A DNA stretch of 64,000 bases from Kofleriaceae bacterium (GTDB lineage Bacteria > Myxococcota_A > Polyangia > Haliangiales > Haliangiaceae), in contig JACKDR010000023.1 of assembly GCA_020633495.1 (NCBI GenBank), positions 1-64,000 on the forward strand, read 5' to 3'. Positions 21,550 through 30,633 of the stretch are shown here, in pieces. The notes under the pieces are model-generated. The model did not search any database, was not told the origin of the DNA, and saw nothing but the letters and a program-made list of their open reading frames with translations. Every line of letters begins with the position of its first letter. Position 1 is the stretch's first letter. The translations under genes were made by a program, and so were the position numbers.

Positions 21550-22237
21550 TCTGTCGACGACCCTGGTCGTCGCGGCGGTGTCGGTGGGATCGCTGCACTC
21601 GCTGGCGCCCGATCACTGGCTGCCGATCGCGGCGGTCGGTCGGGCCCAGGGCTGGTCGACGTCGAGGACCGCGCGGATCGCGGCGCTGTGCGGGGTCGGG
21701 CACGTCACGGTGTCGCTGCTGCTCGGCCTGCTCGGCCTGCTCGGCGGCCTGACCGTCGCGCACGGCGTCGGGGCGCGCTCCGCGCAGGTGTCGGCGATCC
21801 TGCTGATCGGCTTCGGCACGACCTACGCGGCGTGGGGCCTGCGCGGCGCGCTGCGGCGGCGCCTGCACGACCAGGCCCACGCCCGCGGCCACGTCCACGA
21901 CCACGATCACGCTCACGACGCCCACCACCACCGTCACCACCACGCCGCCGATCCGTCGCGGACCACGGTGTGGACCCTGTTCCTGGTCTACTGCGCCGAT
22001 CCGTGCGTCGCGGTCATCCCGATCCTGTTCGCCGCCGCGCCGCTGCCGCGGCTCGCCACCGGCGGCGTCGTCGTCGCCTACGAGGCCGCGACGATCGGCA
22101 CGATGGTGATCCTCGCCGCGGTGGCGCGGGCCGGCGCCGGCGCCCTGCGCGGCGCCTGGATCGACCGCTGGGTCCACAGCGCCGCCGGCGCGTCGATCGT
22201 GGTCACCGGCGTCGCGGTCGCGGTCCTGGGCTGGTGA
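21539..22237 (+). CDS. NicO/RcnA-like nickel transporter with His-rich loop
   Basis: A 232-residue membrane protein with about six hydrophobic segments. The first helix carries HSLAPDHWLP, the H-x4-DH motif of NicO-family nickel/cobalt permeases. A central cytoplasmic-type loop (about residues 113-140) is packed with His and Asp (HVHDHDHAHDAHHH), matching a metal-sensing or buffering loop. Overlap with hypB by 11 bases places it at the end of the hydrogenase operon, so nickel supply for the enzyme is the likely role; the direction of transport cannot be read directly. Confidence 0.85.
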
Positions 22238-22264
22238 CGCGCCGCCGCGGCGACGCGGTCGCGC

Positions 22265-23434
22265 TCAGAACGGCTGGGCCACCGGCGGCCCGGCCGCGAC
22301 CTCGTCGGCGCGCGCCTGCCACGTGCCGTCGACGGCGCGGGTGCCCCCCTCGCCGGCGTGCGGCCCGATGATCCAGGTCGCCGCCGGCGCGATCCCGACC
22401 GCCGCGTAGGCGTGGATGTCGGTGGCCGCGTTGCCGTAGGCGGCGTCGAGCACGTAGCCGGCGGCCTGCAGGCCGGCCAGCCACGCCCGCTTGTAGGCGC
22501 CGACGCCACCGTCGGTGGGCACGACGTCGCGCAGCGCGTCGGCGGCGTGCACGGGCCCGGCGGCGAAGCCCCCATCGGCGAGCCAGGCCCGGGTCGCCGG
22601 CAACAGCGCGGCCGGGCGGCCGGTGAGGTAGACGACGACGTGGCCGCGGCGGACGAGGGCGCGGGTCAGCGCCGCCGCGCCCGGATAGGCGGCCGGCACG
22701 TGATCGTGATCGAGGATCTGGTCGAGCAGCTCGCCATCGCCGGTGGTGAGGGTGCCGTCGAGGTCGGTCACGACCAGGTGGGTGCCGGCGGGCAGGATCC
22801 ACGCGGTCGCCACGGCCGTGGTGGCGTCGCCGCGGACCACGAAGCGGACCTCGTGGCTGCCGATCGCGAGGTCCGTGGGCAGCGTGGCGACCGCGCCGCC
22901 GTCGTCGTCGGTGGTGACCTCGCCGAGGGCGCGCCACCCGGCGCAGTCGTCGACGAAGACGGCCACGGTCGCGCCCTCGAGATCCTTCTGCAGGGCGCCG
23001 TAGGCGAACCAGCCGGAGATCGCGGCGGCGGCGCCGGGCGCCGCGATCACGTCCTGGGCGCGGTGCCGGGCGTCGCCGAGGCTCGCGGCGACGGCGCCCG
23101 AGGTGTGCGCGAAGCCGGTCGGCGCGGGCGACGGGAAGGCGCGACCGACGCAGCGCGCGAGGCCGGCGGGCCTGGGCCAGGGCGGCGTCCGAGGGCGCCA
23201 GGGGCCGGCGCGGGACGCCGGCGAGCCGTCGTCGCGCGCGGGCGCGACCGGCGGCGCCGCGTCGTCGAGGCCGGCGCCCTGCGCGACGCCGCTCGAGGGC
23301 TGGCGACCGCAGCCGGCGGCGACCATCAAGGCCAGCACGGGGCCCCAGGTGCGAGACCGCCGGGCCGCGATGTGATCGCGAGATCGACCCGCGGGCCGGG
23401 GACCGGATCGGCTCCAATCGGCCACGAGACGCAT
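22265..23434 (-). CDS. LNS2/HAD-type phosphatase lipoprotein
   Basis: About 389 residues. After a basic N-terminus there is a lipobox-like MVAAGC (Cys42), then an Ala/Pro linker. A beta-rich domain (about residues 120-215, ending EVRFVVRGDAT) precedes a HAD domain with the nucleophile motif VVTDLDGTLTTGDGE at about residue 220, a VVYLTGRPAAL block and the late AAYGNAATDIHAY acidic motif. This order resembles lipin/App1-type phosphatidate phosphatases. An exported location for a HAD enzyme is less usual but occurs. The long pre-lipobox segment suggests the true start may be downstream. It is convergent with the transporter gene and divergent from the next gene. Confidence 0.75.
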   Translation of the reverse strand: MRLVADWSRSGPRPAGRSRDHIAARRSRTWGPVLALMVAAGCGRQPSSGVAQGAGLDDAAPPVAPARDDGSPASRAGPWRPRTPPWPRPAGLARCVGRAFPSPAPTGFAHTSGAVAASLGDARHRAQDVIAAPGAAAAISGWFAYGALQKDLEGATVAVFVDDCAGWRALGEVTTDDDGGAVATLPTDLAIGSHEVRFVVRGDATTAVATAWILPAGTHLVVTDLDGTLTTGDGELLDQILDHDHVPAAYPGAAALTRALVRRGHVVVYLTGRPAALLPATRAWLADGGFAAGPVHAADALRDVVPTDGGVGAYKRAWLAGLQAAGYVLDAAYGNAATDIHAYAAVGIAPAATWIIGPHAGEGGTRAVDGTWQARADEVAAGPPVAQPF

Positions 23435-23478
23435 CCTACGAGGGATCCGGGACGACGCCGCGACGTAGGATGGAGACC

Positions 23479-24197
23479 ATGTACGTCGTCATCGTGATCG
23501 GAGTGGTCGCCTTCATGGGCTTCTACTACTGGCGGTACTTCGCCAACATCAAGAACGCGGGCGGCCGCGAGGCGGCGGGACGGATCTACTGGCGCGAGCA
23601 GTTCGGCTTACCACCTGACGAGGATGTCGTCTCGCTCGCGATCGGCCAGTGGTACCTGGGCCCCTGGTGCCCGAGACGATGCGGTCGCTGGGCGAGCGGG
23701 TCATGGACGTGCTGTCGCGGACCACGTACCGCGGCGCGATGATGTGGATCGCGTTCACGTCGAAGGGCCGGCTGGCGCTGGCGGTCGAGCCGACCGACGA
23801 GGGTCCGCGACCGGCGAAGAGCTCGATCGGCATGCCCAAGGGCTACGCGCCGCTCGCGGTCCTCGGCGATCCGCAGCCGCGGCCGTGGATCGAGACCGCC
23901 GCCGAGGCGTGGCCGGGCAGCGATCAGCTGCCCCGCGACAGCCAGAAGCCGAGCCGCGCCAACACCTGGGGCGAGGTCGTGCGCCAGGAGCTGGTCCGGG
24001 TGCGGACCCACGACGGCGGGTCGATGACGTTCTTCGTCGAGGGCAGCTGGGTGCCGGTGCTGCACGCGTGGTCGCGCGGCGGCCCGGTGCACGTCGACCC
24101 GCGCTGGAAGATGCCGGCGCAGCCCGGCGTCGTCACCGACCAGCCGGTGCCGCCCGGCGCCGCCCCGGGCCAGCCCGGCGCCGGCATGCCGGGCTGA
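23479..24197 (+). CDS. Small membrane-anchored protein, frameshifted
   Basis: Two frames together give a protein of about 240 residues of unknown family. The first frame gives an N-terminal membrane helix (MYVVIVIGVVAFMGFYYW) and a conserved-looking segment (YWREQFGLPPDEDVVSLAIGQWYLGP). At about 23658-23668, in GGGCCCCTGG, the frame must change to continue as VPETMRSLGERVMDVLSRTTYRG down to the stop at 24197. The C-terminal part is a globular alpha/beta stretch with a Pro/Gly-rich tail. ATG at 23479 is preferred to ATG at 23470 because of the upstream AGGATGGAG. Either a one-base consensus error or a recent mutation; neither half alone makes sense. Confidence 0.6.
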
Positions 24198-24247
24198 AGG
24201 GGCGCGGCGGCCCCCGGTCGGGCGACCGCGGCCCGCCCTTCGACTCC

Positions 24248-24268
24248 GGCCGGCGCTGCGCGCCGGCC
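24248..24268. terminator. GC hairpin between convergent genes, possibly REP-like
   Basis: GGCCGGCG, a 5-base loop and CGCCGGCC form a perfect 8-base inverted repeat, with outer bases CCCTTCGACTCC and GCTCAGGGTGAG that resemble a widespread intergenic palindrome. It lies between two convergent genes, so a bidirectional terminator is plausible. There is no T-run. Confidence 0.45.
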
Positions 24269-24273
24269 TTCGC

Positions 24274-26820
24274 TCAGGGTGAGCGATCGGACGCGCCGCC
24301 GCCGCCGCGCCGGGCGTCGTGTGCGCGGCCGTGGTCGTCGCGCTCCGCGCGCTCCGTCGTTCGTCGTCGCCTGCTCGCGCTCCTCGGCCTTGCTCGGCGC
24401 GCTGCCGTCGTTCTGCGCTCCTCGCGCTCCTCCGCCTGCTTGCGCTCCTCCGCCTGCTTGCGCTCCTCCGCCTGCTTGCGCTCCTCGGCCTGCTTGCGCT
24501 CCTCGGCCTGCTTGCGCTCCTCGGCCTGCTTGCGTTCCTGCTCTGCCCGCTGCTGGCGCTCGCGGTCCTCCGCCTGCTTGCGCTCCTCGGCCTGCTTGCG
24601 CTCCTCAGCCTGCTGGCGCTCGCGCTCCTCGGCCTGCTTGCGCTCCTCCGCCTGCTTGCGCTCCTCCGCCTGCCTGTTCTTGCTCGTTCCTGCTCGCTGC
24701 GCTCCTCTGCTTGCGCTCCTCGGCGGTCCTCCGCCTGCTTGCGCTCCTGCTCGGCGCGCTGCTGGCGCTCGCGCTCCTCCGCCTGCCTTCCTCGGCCTGC
24801 TTGCGCTCTTGCTCGGCCTGCTGGCGCTCGCGCTCCTCCGCTCTTGCGCTCCTGCTGCTTGCGCTCCTCCGCCTGCTTGCGCTCCTCGGCCTGCTTGCGC
24901 TCCTCCGCTGCACGCTCCTGCTGGCGCGCTCGCCGCTCCGCTCCGCCGCCTGCTCGCGCTCCTGCTGCTTGCCCTGCTCGCTGGCTGCTGACGCTCGCGC
25001 TCCTCGCCTTGCGCTCCTGCTCGCTTGGCGCTCGCTGCTCCTGCTTGCGCTCCTGCTCGGCCCGCTGCTGGCGCTCACTCCTCGGCCTGCTTTGCGCTCC
25101 TGCTCGGCGCGCTGCTGACGCTCGCGCTCCTCGGCCTGCTTGCGCTCCTGCTCGGCCCGCTGCTGACGCTCGCGCTCCTCCGCCTGCTTGCGCTCCTGCT
25201 CGGCCCGCTGCTGACGCTCGCGCTCCTCCGCCTGCTTGCGCTCCTGCTCGTCGCGCTGCTGCCGTTCGCGCTCCTCCGCCTGCTTGCGCTCCTGCTCCGC
25301 GCGCTGCTGCCGTTCGCGCTCCTCCGCCTGCTTGCGCTCCTGCTCGCGCGCTGCTGACGCTCGCGCTCCTCGCCTGCTTGCGCTCCTGCTCGGCCTGCTG
25401 CTGGCGCTCACGCTCCTCCGCCGCCTTGCGCTCCTGCTCCGCACGCTGCTGCCGCTCGCGCTCCGCCGCCTGCTTGCGCTCCTGCTCGGCGCGCTGCTGG
25501 CGCTCGCGCTCCTCGGCCGCCTTGCGCTCCTGCTCGGCCCGCTGCTGACGCTCGCGCTCCTCGCCTGCTTGCGCTCCTGCTCGGCCCGCTGCTGCCGTTC
25601 GCGCTCCTCGGCCTGCTTGCGCTCCTGCTCGGCCCGCTGCTGCCGTTCGCGCTCCGCCGCCTGCCTGTGCTCGTCGGTCTGCTTGCGCTCCTGCTCGGCC
25701 TGCTGCTGAAGCTCGCGCTCCTCGGCTTGCTTGCGCTCTTGCTCCGCGCGTTGCGGCGCTCGCGCTCCGCCGCCGTCTTGGCGCGCTCCTGCCGCTCGCG
25801 CTCCAACGCCGCTCGCGCTCCTGCTCGCCTGCTGCTGGCGCTCGCGCTCTGCCACCTGCGCGCGCGCGCCGCCTGCGCGCTCCTGCTCGCGCGCTGCTGA
25901 CGCTCGCGCTCTGCCACCTGCGCGCGCTCGGCCGCCTGCGCGCGCTCCTGCTCCGCGCGCTGCGACGCTCGCGCGCCGCCGCCCGCTCGCGCACCTCTGC
26001 GCGCGCCCGAACGGCGCCAGGCGCGCCTGAACGACCGGCGGCGGCGCGACGCGCGACCTCGCCCTCGAGCTGGCGCCGGCGCGCGGCGTCGAGGCGCCCG
26101 TGTCGCGCGCGCCGGCAGCGGCCGCGGCGTCAGGGCCTGGCCGCGGTCGCGGATGCGCTCCGGCGCCGGGCCCATCGGCCAGCGCCGGCCGCGCGGCGTG
26201 CGCCCGTACCGGTCGATGCGGTGGGCGCCCTCGACGATCGCGCGCACGCGATCGCGGTCGCCGTAGTGCGCCGGCAGATCGTCGCTCAGCAGCGCGTCCC
26301 ACCGCACGACGTGCCAGCCGCGCGTCGGCCGTCCGTGCCCACCGCCGCCGCGACCGTCGTCGCGGTCCGGCGGCAGCGGCGCCCACACCACCCAGTCGTC
26401 CAGCTCCTGCCACTCGACCCACGCCGGGGCCCACGCGGTGTCCGGCACCCAGATCCAGCGCTCGTCGAGCCAGATCCAGTGGCCGTAGTGCTCGCAGGCC
26501 CAGCCGTAGGGCTCGGCCGACACCCACGTGAAGCCCCAGGCGGTGTACGCCCACGCGCCGTTGCCGTACGGCTCGTACGACGGATCCGCGGGCGACCACA
26601 CCGCGCCGTAGCCGTCGACCTCGGACCAGGTGCCGTACGGCGCCAGCTCGTCGTAGAACGCGTCGACCGTCCACACCTCGTCGCCGGGCGGCGGGTCGAG
26701 GTCGTAGACGTCGCCCGCCGCGGCGACGTAGACCGGCGCGGGCTGGACGACACATCCGGCGCCGACCAGCGTGGCGGCGCCGATGGCGACGAGCGCCGCG
26801 AGGCGCGCGGAAGCTCTCAT
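24274..26820 (-). CDS. DUF6600-like lipoprotein with long Glu/Gln/Arg/Lys coiled-coil repeats, multiply frameshifted
   Basis: The first 240 residues read cleanly from ATG at 26820 (preceded by GAGGG): a lipoprotein signal (lipobox VGAGC, Cys23) and a Trp/Tyr-rich domain with repeated units such as ELAPYGTWSEVDGYGAVW, NGAWAYTAWGFTWVS and EHYGHWIWLDERW, typical of DUF6600-type exported proteins. From about 26090 to 24330 the minus strand encodes charged repeats, mainly a 16-residue unit (ERERQQRAEQERKQAE, 48 bases) and later a 6-residue unit (KQAEER). The unit keeps switching frame, with at least several indels not divisible by three. The likely end is the TGA at 24274. The array is probably an assembly-error hotspot, though true decay is possible. 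Confidence 0.6.
24424..25700. repeat. 48-bp and 18-bp tandem repeats encoding coiled coil
   Basis: Between about 25030 and 25700 a 48-base unit recurs around a dozen times (on the + strand GCTCCTCCGCCTGCTTGCGC, then CTCCTGCTCGGCCCGCTGCT and GACGCTCG). Between about 24424 and 24680 a shorter 18-base unit (CGCCTGCTTGCGCTCCTC) dominates, about eight copies. Copies differ by scattered substitutions and by frame-changing indels. Confidence 0.85.
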
Positions 26821-26905
26821 GCGCGCCCTCGTTGCAGCGACCGTGCCGCGCCGGCGTCACCGCAACCGCGGCGAAATCACGGTGTCCGGTCGCGGCGCGC
26901 GCTGA

Positions 26906-26932
26906 GAGACCTGCAGCCGTCCTGCAGGTCTC
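26906..26932 (-). terminator. Hairpin terminator downstream of the XRE regulator
   Basis: GAGACCTGCAG, a five-base loop (CCGTC) and CTGCAGGTCTC make a perfect 11-base inverted repeat. It begins about 40 bases past the stop of the XRE-regulator gene and lies before the start of the coiled-coil lipoprotein. No T-tract follows, as is common in very GC-rich genomes. Confidence 0.6.
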
Positions 26933-26971
26933 GCCGACGCCGACGACGCCCCACCCCGCCCACCGCGCCGG

Positions 26972-27778
26972 TCACGTCGCCGCCAGGCCGCGGATCATCG
27001 CGTCGCTGGCGTCGTCGGCCGGGAAGTAGGTCTCGATGTGCAGCTCCTCGGCGGTGACGTCCAGCGGCGTCCCGATCGACGTCAGCATCGTGAACAGCCG
27101 GACCTCGATCGCGCCGTGCCTGAGGTGCACCGGCGCGAACGGGGCGGTCGGGTGGCCGACCGGGGCGTGGCGCCAGTCGGCGGGCACGCCGGGCATCGCG
27201 AGCAGCGCGGCGAGCAGGCGGCGCCGATCGTCGTCACCGGGGCTGGCCGCGAGCTCGCGGTGCAGGCGCGCCACCAGCAGCAGCGCGAGCTGCTCCCAGT
27301 TGACCAGGTACGGCCGCAGCGCCTCCGGGTGCAGCAGCCCCGCGACCAGGTTGCCGGCGGCGGCCGCGCCCTCGGCGCTGCGCGGCGGGAACTGCGCCAG
27401 CAGCCGGGCCGCACCCTGGTTCATCTCGCGCACGTTCCACAGCCGATCGACGACGATCGCGCCGTAGGGCTCCTGCTGGCGCAGCACGTGATCGATCGCG
27501 CGCCGCAGGTGGCGCAGCTCGTCGCCGTCCAGCGACGACGCCCGGTACACCGGCGCGAACCCGGCCGCGGTCAAGAGCGCGTTGCGATCGCGCAGCGGTA
27601 CGTCGAGCGCGGCCACCAGCGCCAGCACCAGCTCGCGGCTGGGCTGCGACCGCCCGTTCTCGACGAAGCTGAGGTGACGCGGCGACACCCCGGCCCGCCC
27701 CGCCAGCGCCTCCTGGCTGAGCTGTCGCGCCGTCCGCCAGGTCCGCAGCTGGCCGCCGAACGAGTCCGTGCCGTGCAT
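26972..27778 (-). CDS. XRE-family transcriptional regulator with MmyB-like ligand domain
   Basis: A 268-residue regulator. The N-terminal helix-turn-helix (residues 6-62) is classic: LRTWRTARQLSQEALAGRAG, then SPRHLSFVENGRSQPS. The remainder matches the MmyB-like C-terminal domain common in Actinobacteria and myxobacteria: YGAIVVDRLWNVREMNQGAA, then FTMLTSIGTPLDVTAEELHI and an acidic ending (ETYFPADDASD). This domain is thought to bind a small hydrophobic ligand. ATG at 27778 is chosen because the HTH begins just after. The gene is divergent from a small membrane-protein gene 84 bases away, a likely target. Confidence 0.88.
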   Translation of the reverse strand: MHGTDSFGGQLRTWRTARQLSQEALAGRAGVSPRHLSFVENGRSQPSRELVLALVAALDVPLRDRNALLTAAGFAPVYRASSLDGDELRHLRRAIDHVLRQQEPYGAIVVDRLWNVREMNQGAARLLAQFPPRSAEGAAAAGNLVAGLLHPEALRPYLVNWEQLALLLVARLHRELAASPGDDDRRRLLAALLAMPGVPADWRHAPVGHPTAPFAPVHLRHGAIEVRLFTMLTSIGTPLDVTAEELHIETYFPADDASDAMIRGLAAT

Positions 27779-27862
27779 GGCGGGACGGTAGCAGCGCCCG
27801 GCCTCGCCTTCCTTACCTCCGAGGTCATGGTGGCGCCGCGCCGCGCCCGCTATCCGGATCCC

Positions 27863-28171
27863 ATGAAACGCACCACGTGGCTCCCCCTCGTCCTCCTCGT
27901 CGGCTTCACCGCGGTCAGCCTGTGGCTGGTCGCGCCCGAGTCGCCGCTGGGCTTCCTCGAGCTGGCCCGGCGCGACCGCTGGGGCGCCCAGATCTTCCTG
28001 GATCTGGTGATGGCGTGCTCGCTGTTCCTGTCGTGGCTGGTTCCGGATGCGCGGCGCCACGGCATCGTGGCGTGGCCCTACGTGGTCCTCACGCTGGTCG
28101 CGGGATCGATCGGCGGGCTGGCGTATCTGGTTCACCGCGGTCGCCGCCGCCGCGTCATCGCGCCCGCTTGA
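27863..28171 (+). CDS. DUF2834-like small membrane protein
   Basis: A 102-residue protein with three membrane helices: TTWLPLVLLVGFTAVSLWLV near the start, IFLDLVMACSLFLSWLVPDA in the middle and a last helix ending SIGGLAYLVHRGRRR. The pattern of an Asp after the middle helix, a Trp-Pro-Tyr before the last helix and the Gly-rich LAYLVHR end matches DUF2834-type proteins. It is divergent from the XRE regulator, which probably controls it. The gene is too short for functional inference. Confidence 0.7.
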   Translation: MKRTTWLPLVLLVGFTAVSLWLVAPESPLGFLELARRDRWGAQIFLDLVMACSLFLSWLVPDARRHGIVAWPYVVLTLVAGSIGGLAYLVHRGRRRRVIAPA

Positions 28172-28213
28172 TCGCGTGATCACAGCGAACCCGATGACGC
28201 GGACCGTCGAGGG

Positions 28214-28242
28214 TTTTGTTTGAGGTCAAAGCGTGCTAGGGT
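28214..28242 (+). promoter_or_regulatory. Possible promoter for the glycoside operon
   Basis: A T/A-rich island in a GC-rich background: TTTTGTTTGAGG followed after about 15 bases by TAGGGT at 28237-28242. The elements are only loosely sigma-70-like. Position upstream of the seven-gene operon is the main argument. Confidence 0.3.
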
Positions 28243-28321
28243 CCGCGCGTCTTTTGGTGGCGACACACCATGATCTTCTCCGGTTACATCACCGCGGGGC
28301 CGCCCCCCGTGCAGGTGAGCG

Positions 28322-29092
28322 TTGCTCCATAGCGACGCCGCCGCTCCCGCCCGCGACCTGTCGCGCGCGGACGTGGTCATCGCCACCGATCTAGACGGTA
28401 CGTTCCTCGGTGGCAGCCCGGCCCAGCGGCAGCCGCTCTACGCGTGGATCGAGCGCCAGCGCCACCGCGTCGGCCTGATCTTCGTCACCGGCCGCAGCCT
28501 CGACCGGGTCGCGCCCCTGATCGCCGACCCCGACGTGCCGTCGCCGGATCTCGTCATCGCCGACGTCGGCGCGTCGCTGGCCTGGAGCGACCTGCGGCCG
28601 ATCGCCGCGCTCGAGCAGCGGGTCCGCGGCGCCTGGCCCGGCCGCGATCGGGTCGCGACCCTGTTCGACGACATCCTGCGCGACGGCGACCTCACGGTCC
28701 AGGACGTGCCGCAGCGCGGCCGGCTGTCGTTCCTGGCCCACGCGCCCGAGGTCGTCGCGACCGTCCGCGCCCGCGCCCGCGCCCACGACTTCCACGTCAT
28801 CTACTCCTGCGACCGCTTCCTCGACGTCCTGCCCACCGGCGTCGACAAGGGCCGCTCGCTGCAGGTCCTGCTCGAGCACGCCGGCATCGCCGACGACCGG
28901 GTCCTGGTCTGCGGCGACACCCTCAACGACGAGGCCCTGTACCGCCGCGCCTGGCGCGGCGTCGTCGTCGGCGACGCCGAGCCCGCGCTGGTCGAGGCCA
29001 CGCGCGGCCGCCCCGACGTCCACCACGCCACCTCGCCCGGCGCCGCCGGGATCGCCGAGGCGCTCACCCTGCTGTTCGGAGAATCGATATGA
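28322..29092 (+). CDS. HAD-family sugar-phosphate phosphatase, partner of GgpS-like synthase
   Basis: A 256-residue HAD phosphatase of the Cof/sucrose-phosphatase type. The nucleophile motif ATDLDGTFLGG is at about residues 20-30, motif II is FVTGRS near 55, and motifs III/IV are DKGRSLQVLL and VCGDTLNDEALY near 173-205. The gene overlaps the glucosyltransferase gene (ATGA), so it likely dephosphorylates that enzyme's product, glucosylglycerol phosphate or a similar glycoside phosphate. The start is taken as TTG at 28322 with AGGTGA upstream. An ATG at 28270 opens a 20-codon frame in another phase that overlaps this start and could be a leader peptide or an altered N-terminus. Confidence 0.82.
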   Translation: MLHSDAAAPARDLSRADVVIATDLDGTFLGGSPAQRQPLYAWIERQRHRVGLIFVTGRSLDRVAPLIADPDVPSPDLVIADVGASLAWSDLRPIAALEQRVRGAWPGRDRVATLFDDILRDGDLTVQDVPQRGRLSFLAHAPEVVATVRARARAHDFHVIYSCDRFLDVLPTGVDKGRSLQVLLEHAGIADDRVLVCGDTLNDEALYRRAWRGVVVGDAEPALVEATRGRPDVHHATSPGAAGIAEALTLLFGESI

Positions 29093-30603
29093 GCCCAGCG
29101 AAGACGTCGAAGGCGTCGTTGATCATGGTCTATCACCGCGAGCCCTGGGAGGAGCACACCGTCCACGGCAAGGCGCAGTGGCGCGACCACCGCTCGCCCA
29201 ACGGCATCATCCCGACGCTGCGCAACGTCTTCCGGCACAACGACCAGGGCCTGTGGGTGGCGTGGAAGAAGTGCAAGGACCCGGCGCAGCCCGACTTCCA
29301 GCAGGACGTCACCGTCGACCACAACGGCGTCCACGTCGACGTCCACCGGGTGCCGCTGACCACCGAGCAGGTCAACCTGTTCTACTACCGCTTCTCCAAG
29401 GAGGCGCTGTGGCCGGTGATCTTCGCGTTCCCCGGCAAGCTCGAGGTCGACGAGAGCCACTGGCGCAACTACGTCGACGTCAACCGCCGCTTCGCCGAGG
29501 CGGTCGCGGCCCGCGCCGCGCCCGACGCGCGCATCTGGGTCCACGACTACAACCTGTGGCTGGTCCCCGGCATGCTGCGCCAGCTGCTGCCGCACGCGAC
29601 GATCGGCTTCTTCCACCACACGCCGTTCCCCGCCGCCGACGTCTTCGCGATCTTGCCGTGGCGCGACCAGATCCTGGCCAGCCTCCTCGACTGCGACCTG
29701 GTCGGGTTCCACATCCCGCGCTACCAGGAGAACTTCGTCGACGCCGCGTGCAACCTCGCCGGCGCCCGCCGGATCAAGACCGCCGACGTCGACGATCGCT
29801 TCCTGACCACCGGCGGGGCGCTGACCACGTCGCGGGTCACCAGCGTCATCGAGCACCCCGCCCACGGCCAGTGCCAGCTCGGCAGCTTCCCGGTCGGCGT
29901 CGACGTCGGCGCGATCGATCGCATCGTCGCGTCGTTCGGGCACCGCCGCCGCGCCGACGCGATCCGCGCCGAGATCGGCCACCGCCGGGTGATCCTGTCG
30001 ATCGAGCGCCTCGACTACATCAAGGGTCCGGTCCAGAAGCTGCTCGCCTACGAGCAGCTGCTCGAGCACGCGCCCGAGTACCGGGAGAAGGTCGTCTTCG
30101 TCAACATCCTGACCCCGCCGGCCGACCAGATCGCGGCGTACCGGTCGGTGCGCAAGGAGGTCGACCTGATCGTCGGCCGCATCAACGGCCGGTTCGCGAC
30201 GCTGTCGTGGACCCCGGTCCGCTACTTCTACAAGCCGCTGCCCTACGAGGACGTCCTGGCCTGGTACGACGCGTCGTCGATCGCGTGGATCACGCCGCTG
30301 CGTGACGGCCTCAACCTGGTCGCCAAGGAGTTCGTCGCCACCGCGCGCGACCGCGCGATGACCTTGATCCTGTCGGAGTTCGCCGGCGCCCAGGTCGAGC
30401 TCAAGCACGTCATCGCGGCCAACCCGTACGCGCCGGCGTCGATGGACGCGGCGCTGCGCAAGGCCCTGGAGATGCCCGACGACGAGCAGCGCGAGCGCAT
30501 GGCGGCGATGGACAAGATCGTCCGCGGCCACGACGTCGCGGCCTGGGCCGACGAGTTCCTCACCGCGATGACGCCCCGCCACGAGCTGCGCCGGAGCGCG
30601 TGA
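29089..30603 (+). CDS. GT20 family glucosylglycerol-phosphate synthase-like glycosyltransferase
   Basis: A 504-residue retaining glycosyltransferase related to OtsA but closer in pattern to GgpS: it begins with LIMVYHREPWEE and contains RSPNGIIPTLRNVF, IWVHDYNLWLVPGMLR, FFHHTPFPAADVFAILPW, RLDYIKGPVQKLLAYE, KEVDLIVGRINGRFATL and WITPLRDGLNLVAKEFV. The NDP-glucose-binding acidic/basic residues (for example the RDGLNLVAKEFV stretch) are intact. The expected reaction is transfer of glucose from ADP-glucose to glycerol-3-phosphate for the compatible solute glucosylglycerol; trehalose-6-phosphate synthase activity is a less likely alternative. It overlaps the phosphatase gene by four bases. Confidence 0.85.
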   Translation: MSPAKTSKASLIMVYHREPWEEHTVHGKAQWRDHRSPNGIIPTLRNVFRHNDQGLWVAWKKCKDPAQPDFQQDVTVDHNGVHVDVHRVPLTTEQVNLFYYRFSKEALWPVIFAFPGKLEVDESHWRNYVDVNRRFAEAVAARAAPDARIWVHDYNLWLVPGMLRQLLPHATIGFFHHTPFPAADVFAILPWRDQILASLLDCDLVGFHIPRYQENFVDAACNLAGARRIKTADVDDRFLTTGGALTTSRVTSVIEHPAHGQCQLGSFPVGVDVGAIDRIVASFGHRRRADAIRAEIGHRRVILSIERLDYIKGPVQKLLAYEQLLEHAPEYREKVVFVNILTPPADQIAAYRSVRKEVDLIVGRINGRFATLSWTPVRYFYKPLPYEDVLAWYDASSIAWITPLRDGLNLVAKEFVATARDRAMTLILSEFAGAQVELKHVIAANPYAPASMDAALRKALEMPDDEQRERMAAMDKIVRGHDVAAWADEFLTAMTPRHELRRSA

Positions 30604-30633
30604 GCGCGTGACGGCCGCCGGATCCCAGCGCCC

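Noticed and set aside
24279..25709. Plus-strand frames rich in Leu, Ala, Cys and Ser over the coiled-coil repeats
   Set aside because: They are complements of the charged 16-residue repeat and look like membrane proteins only because of codon complementarity.
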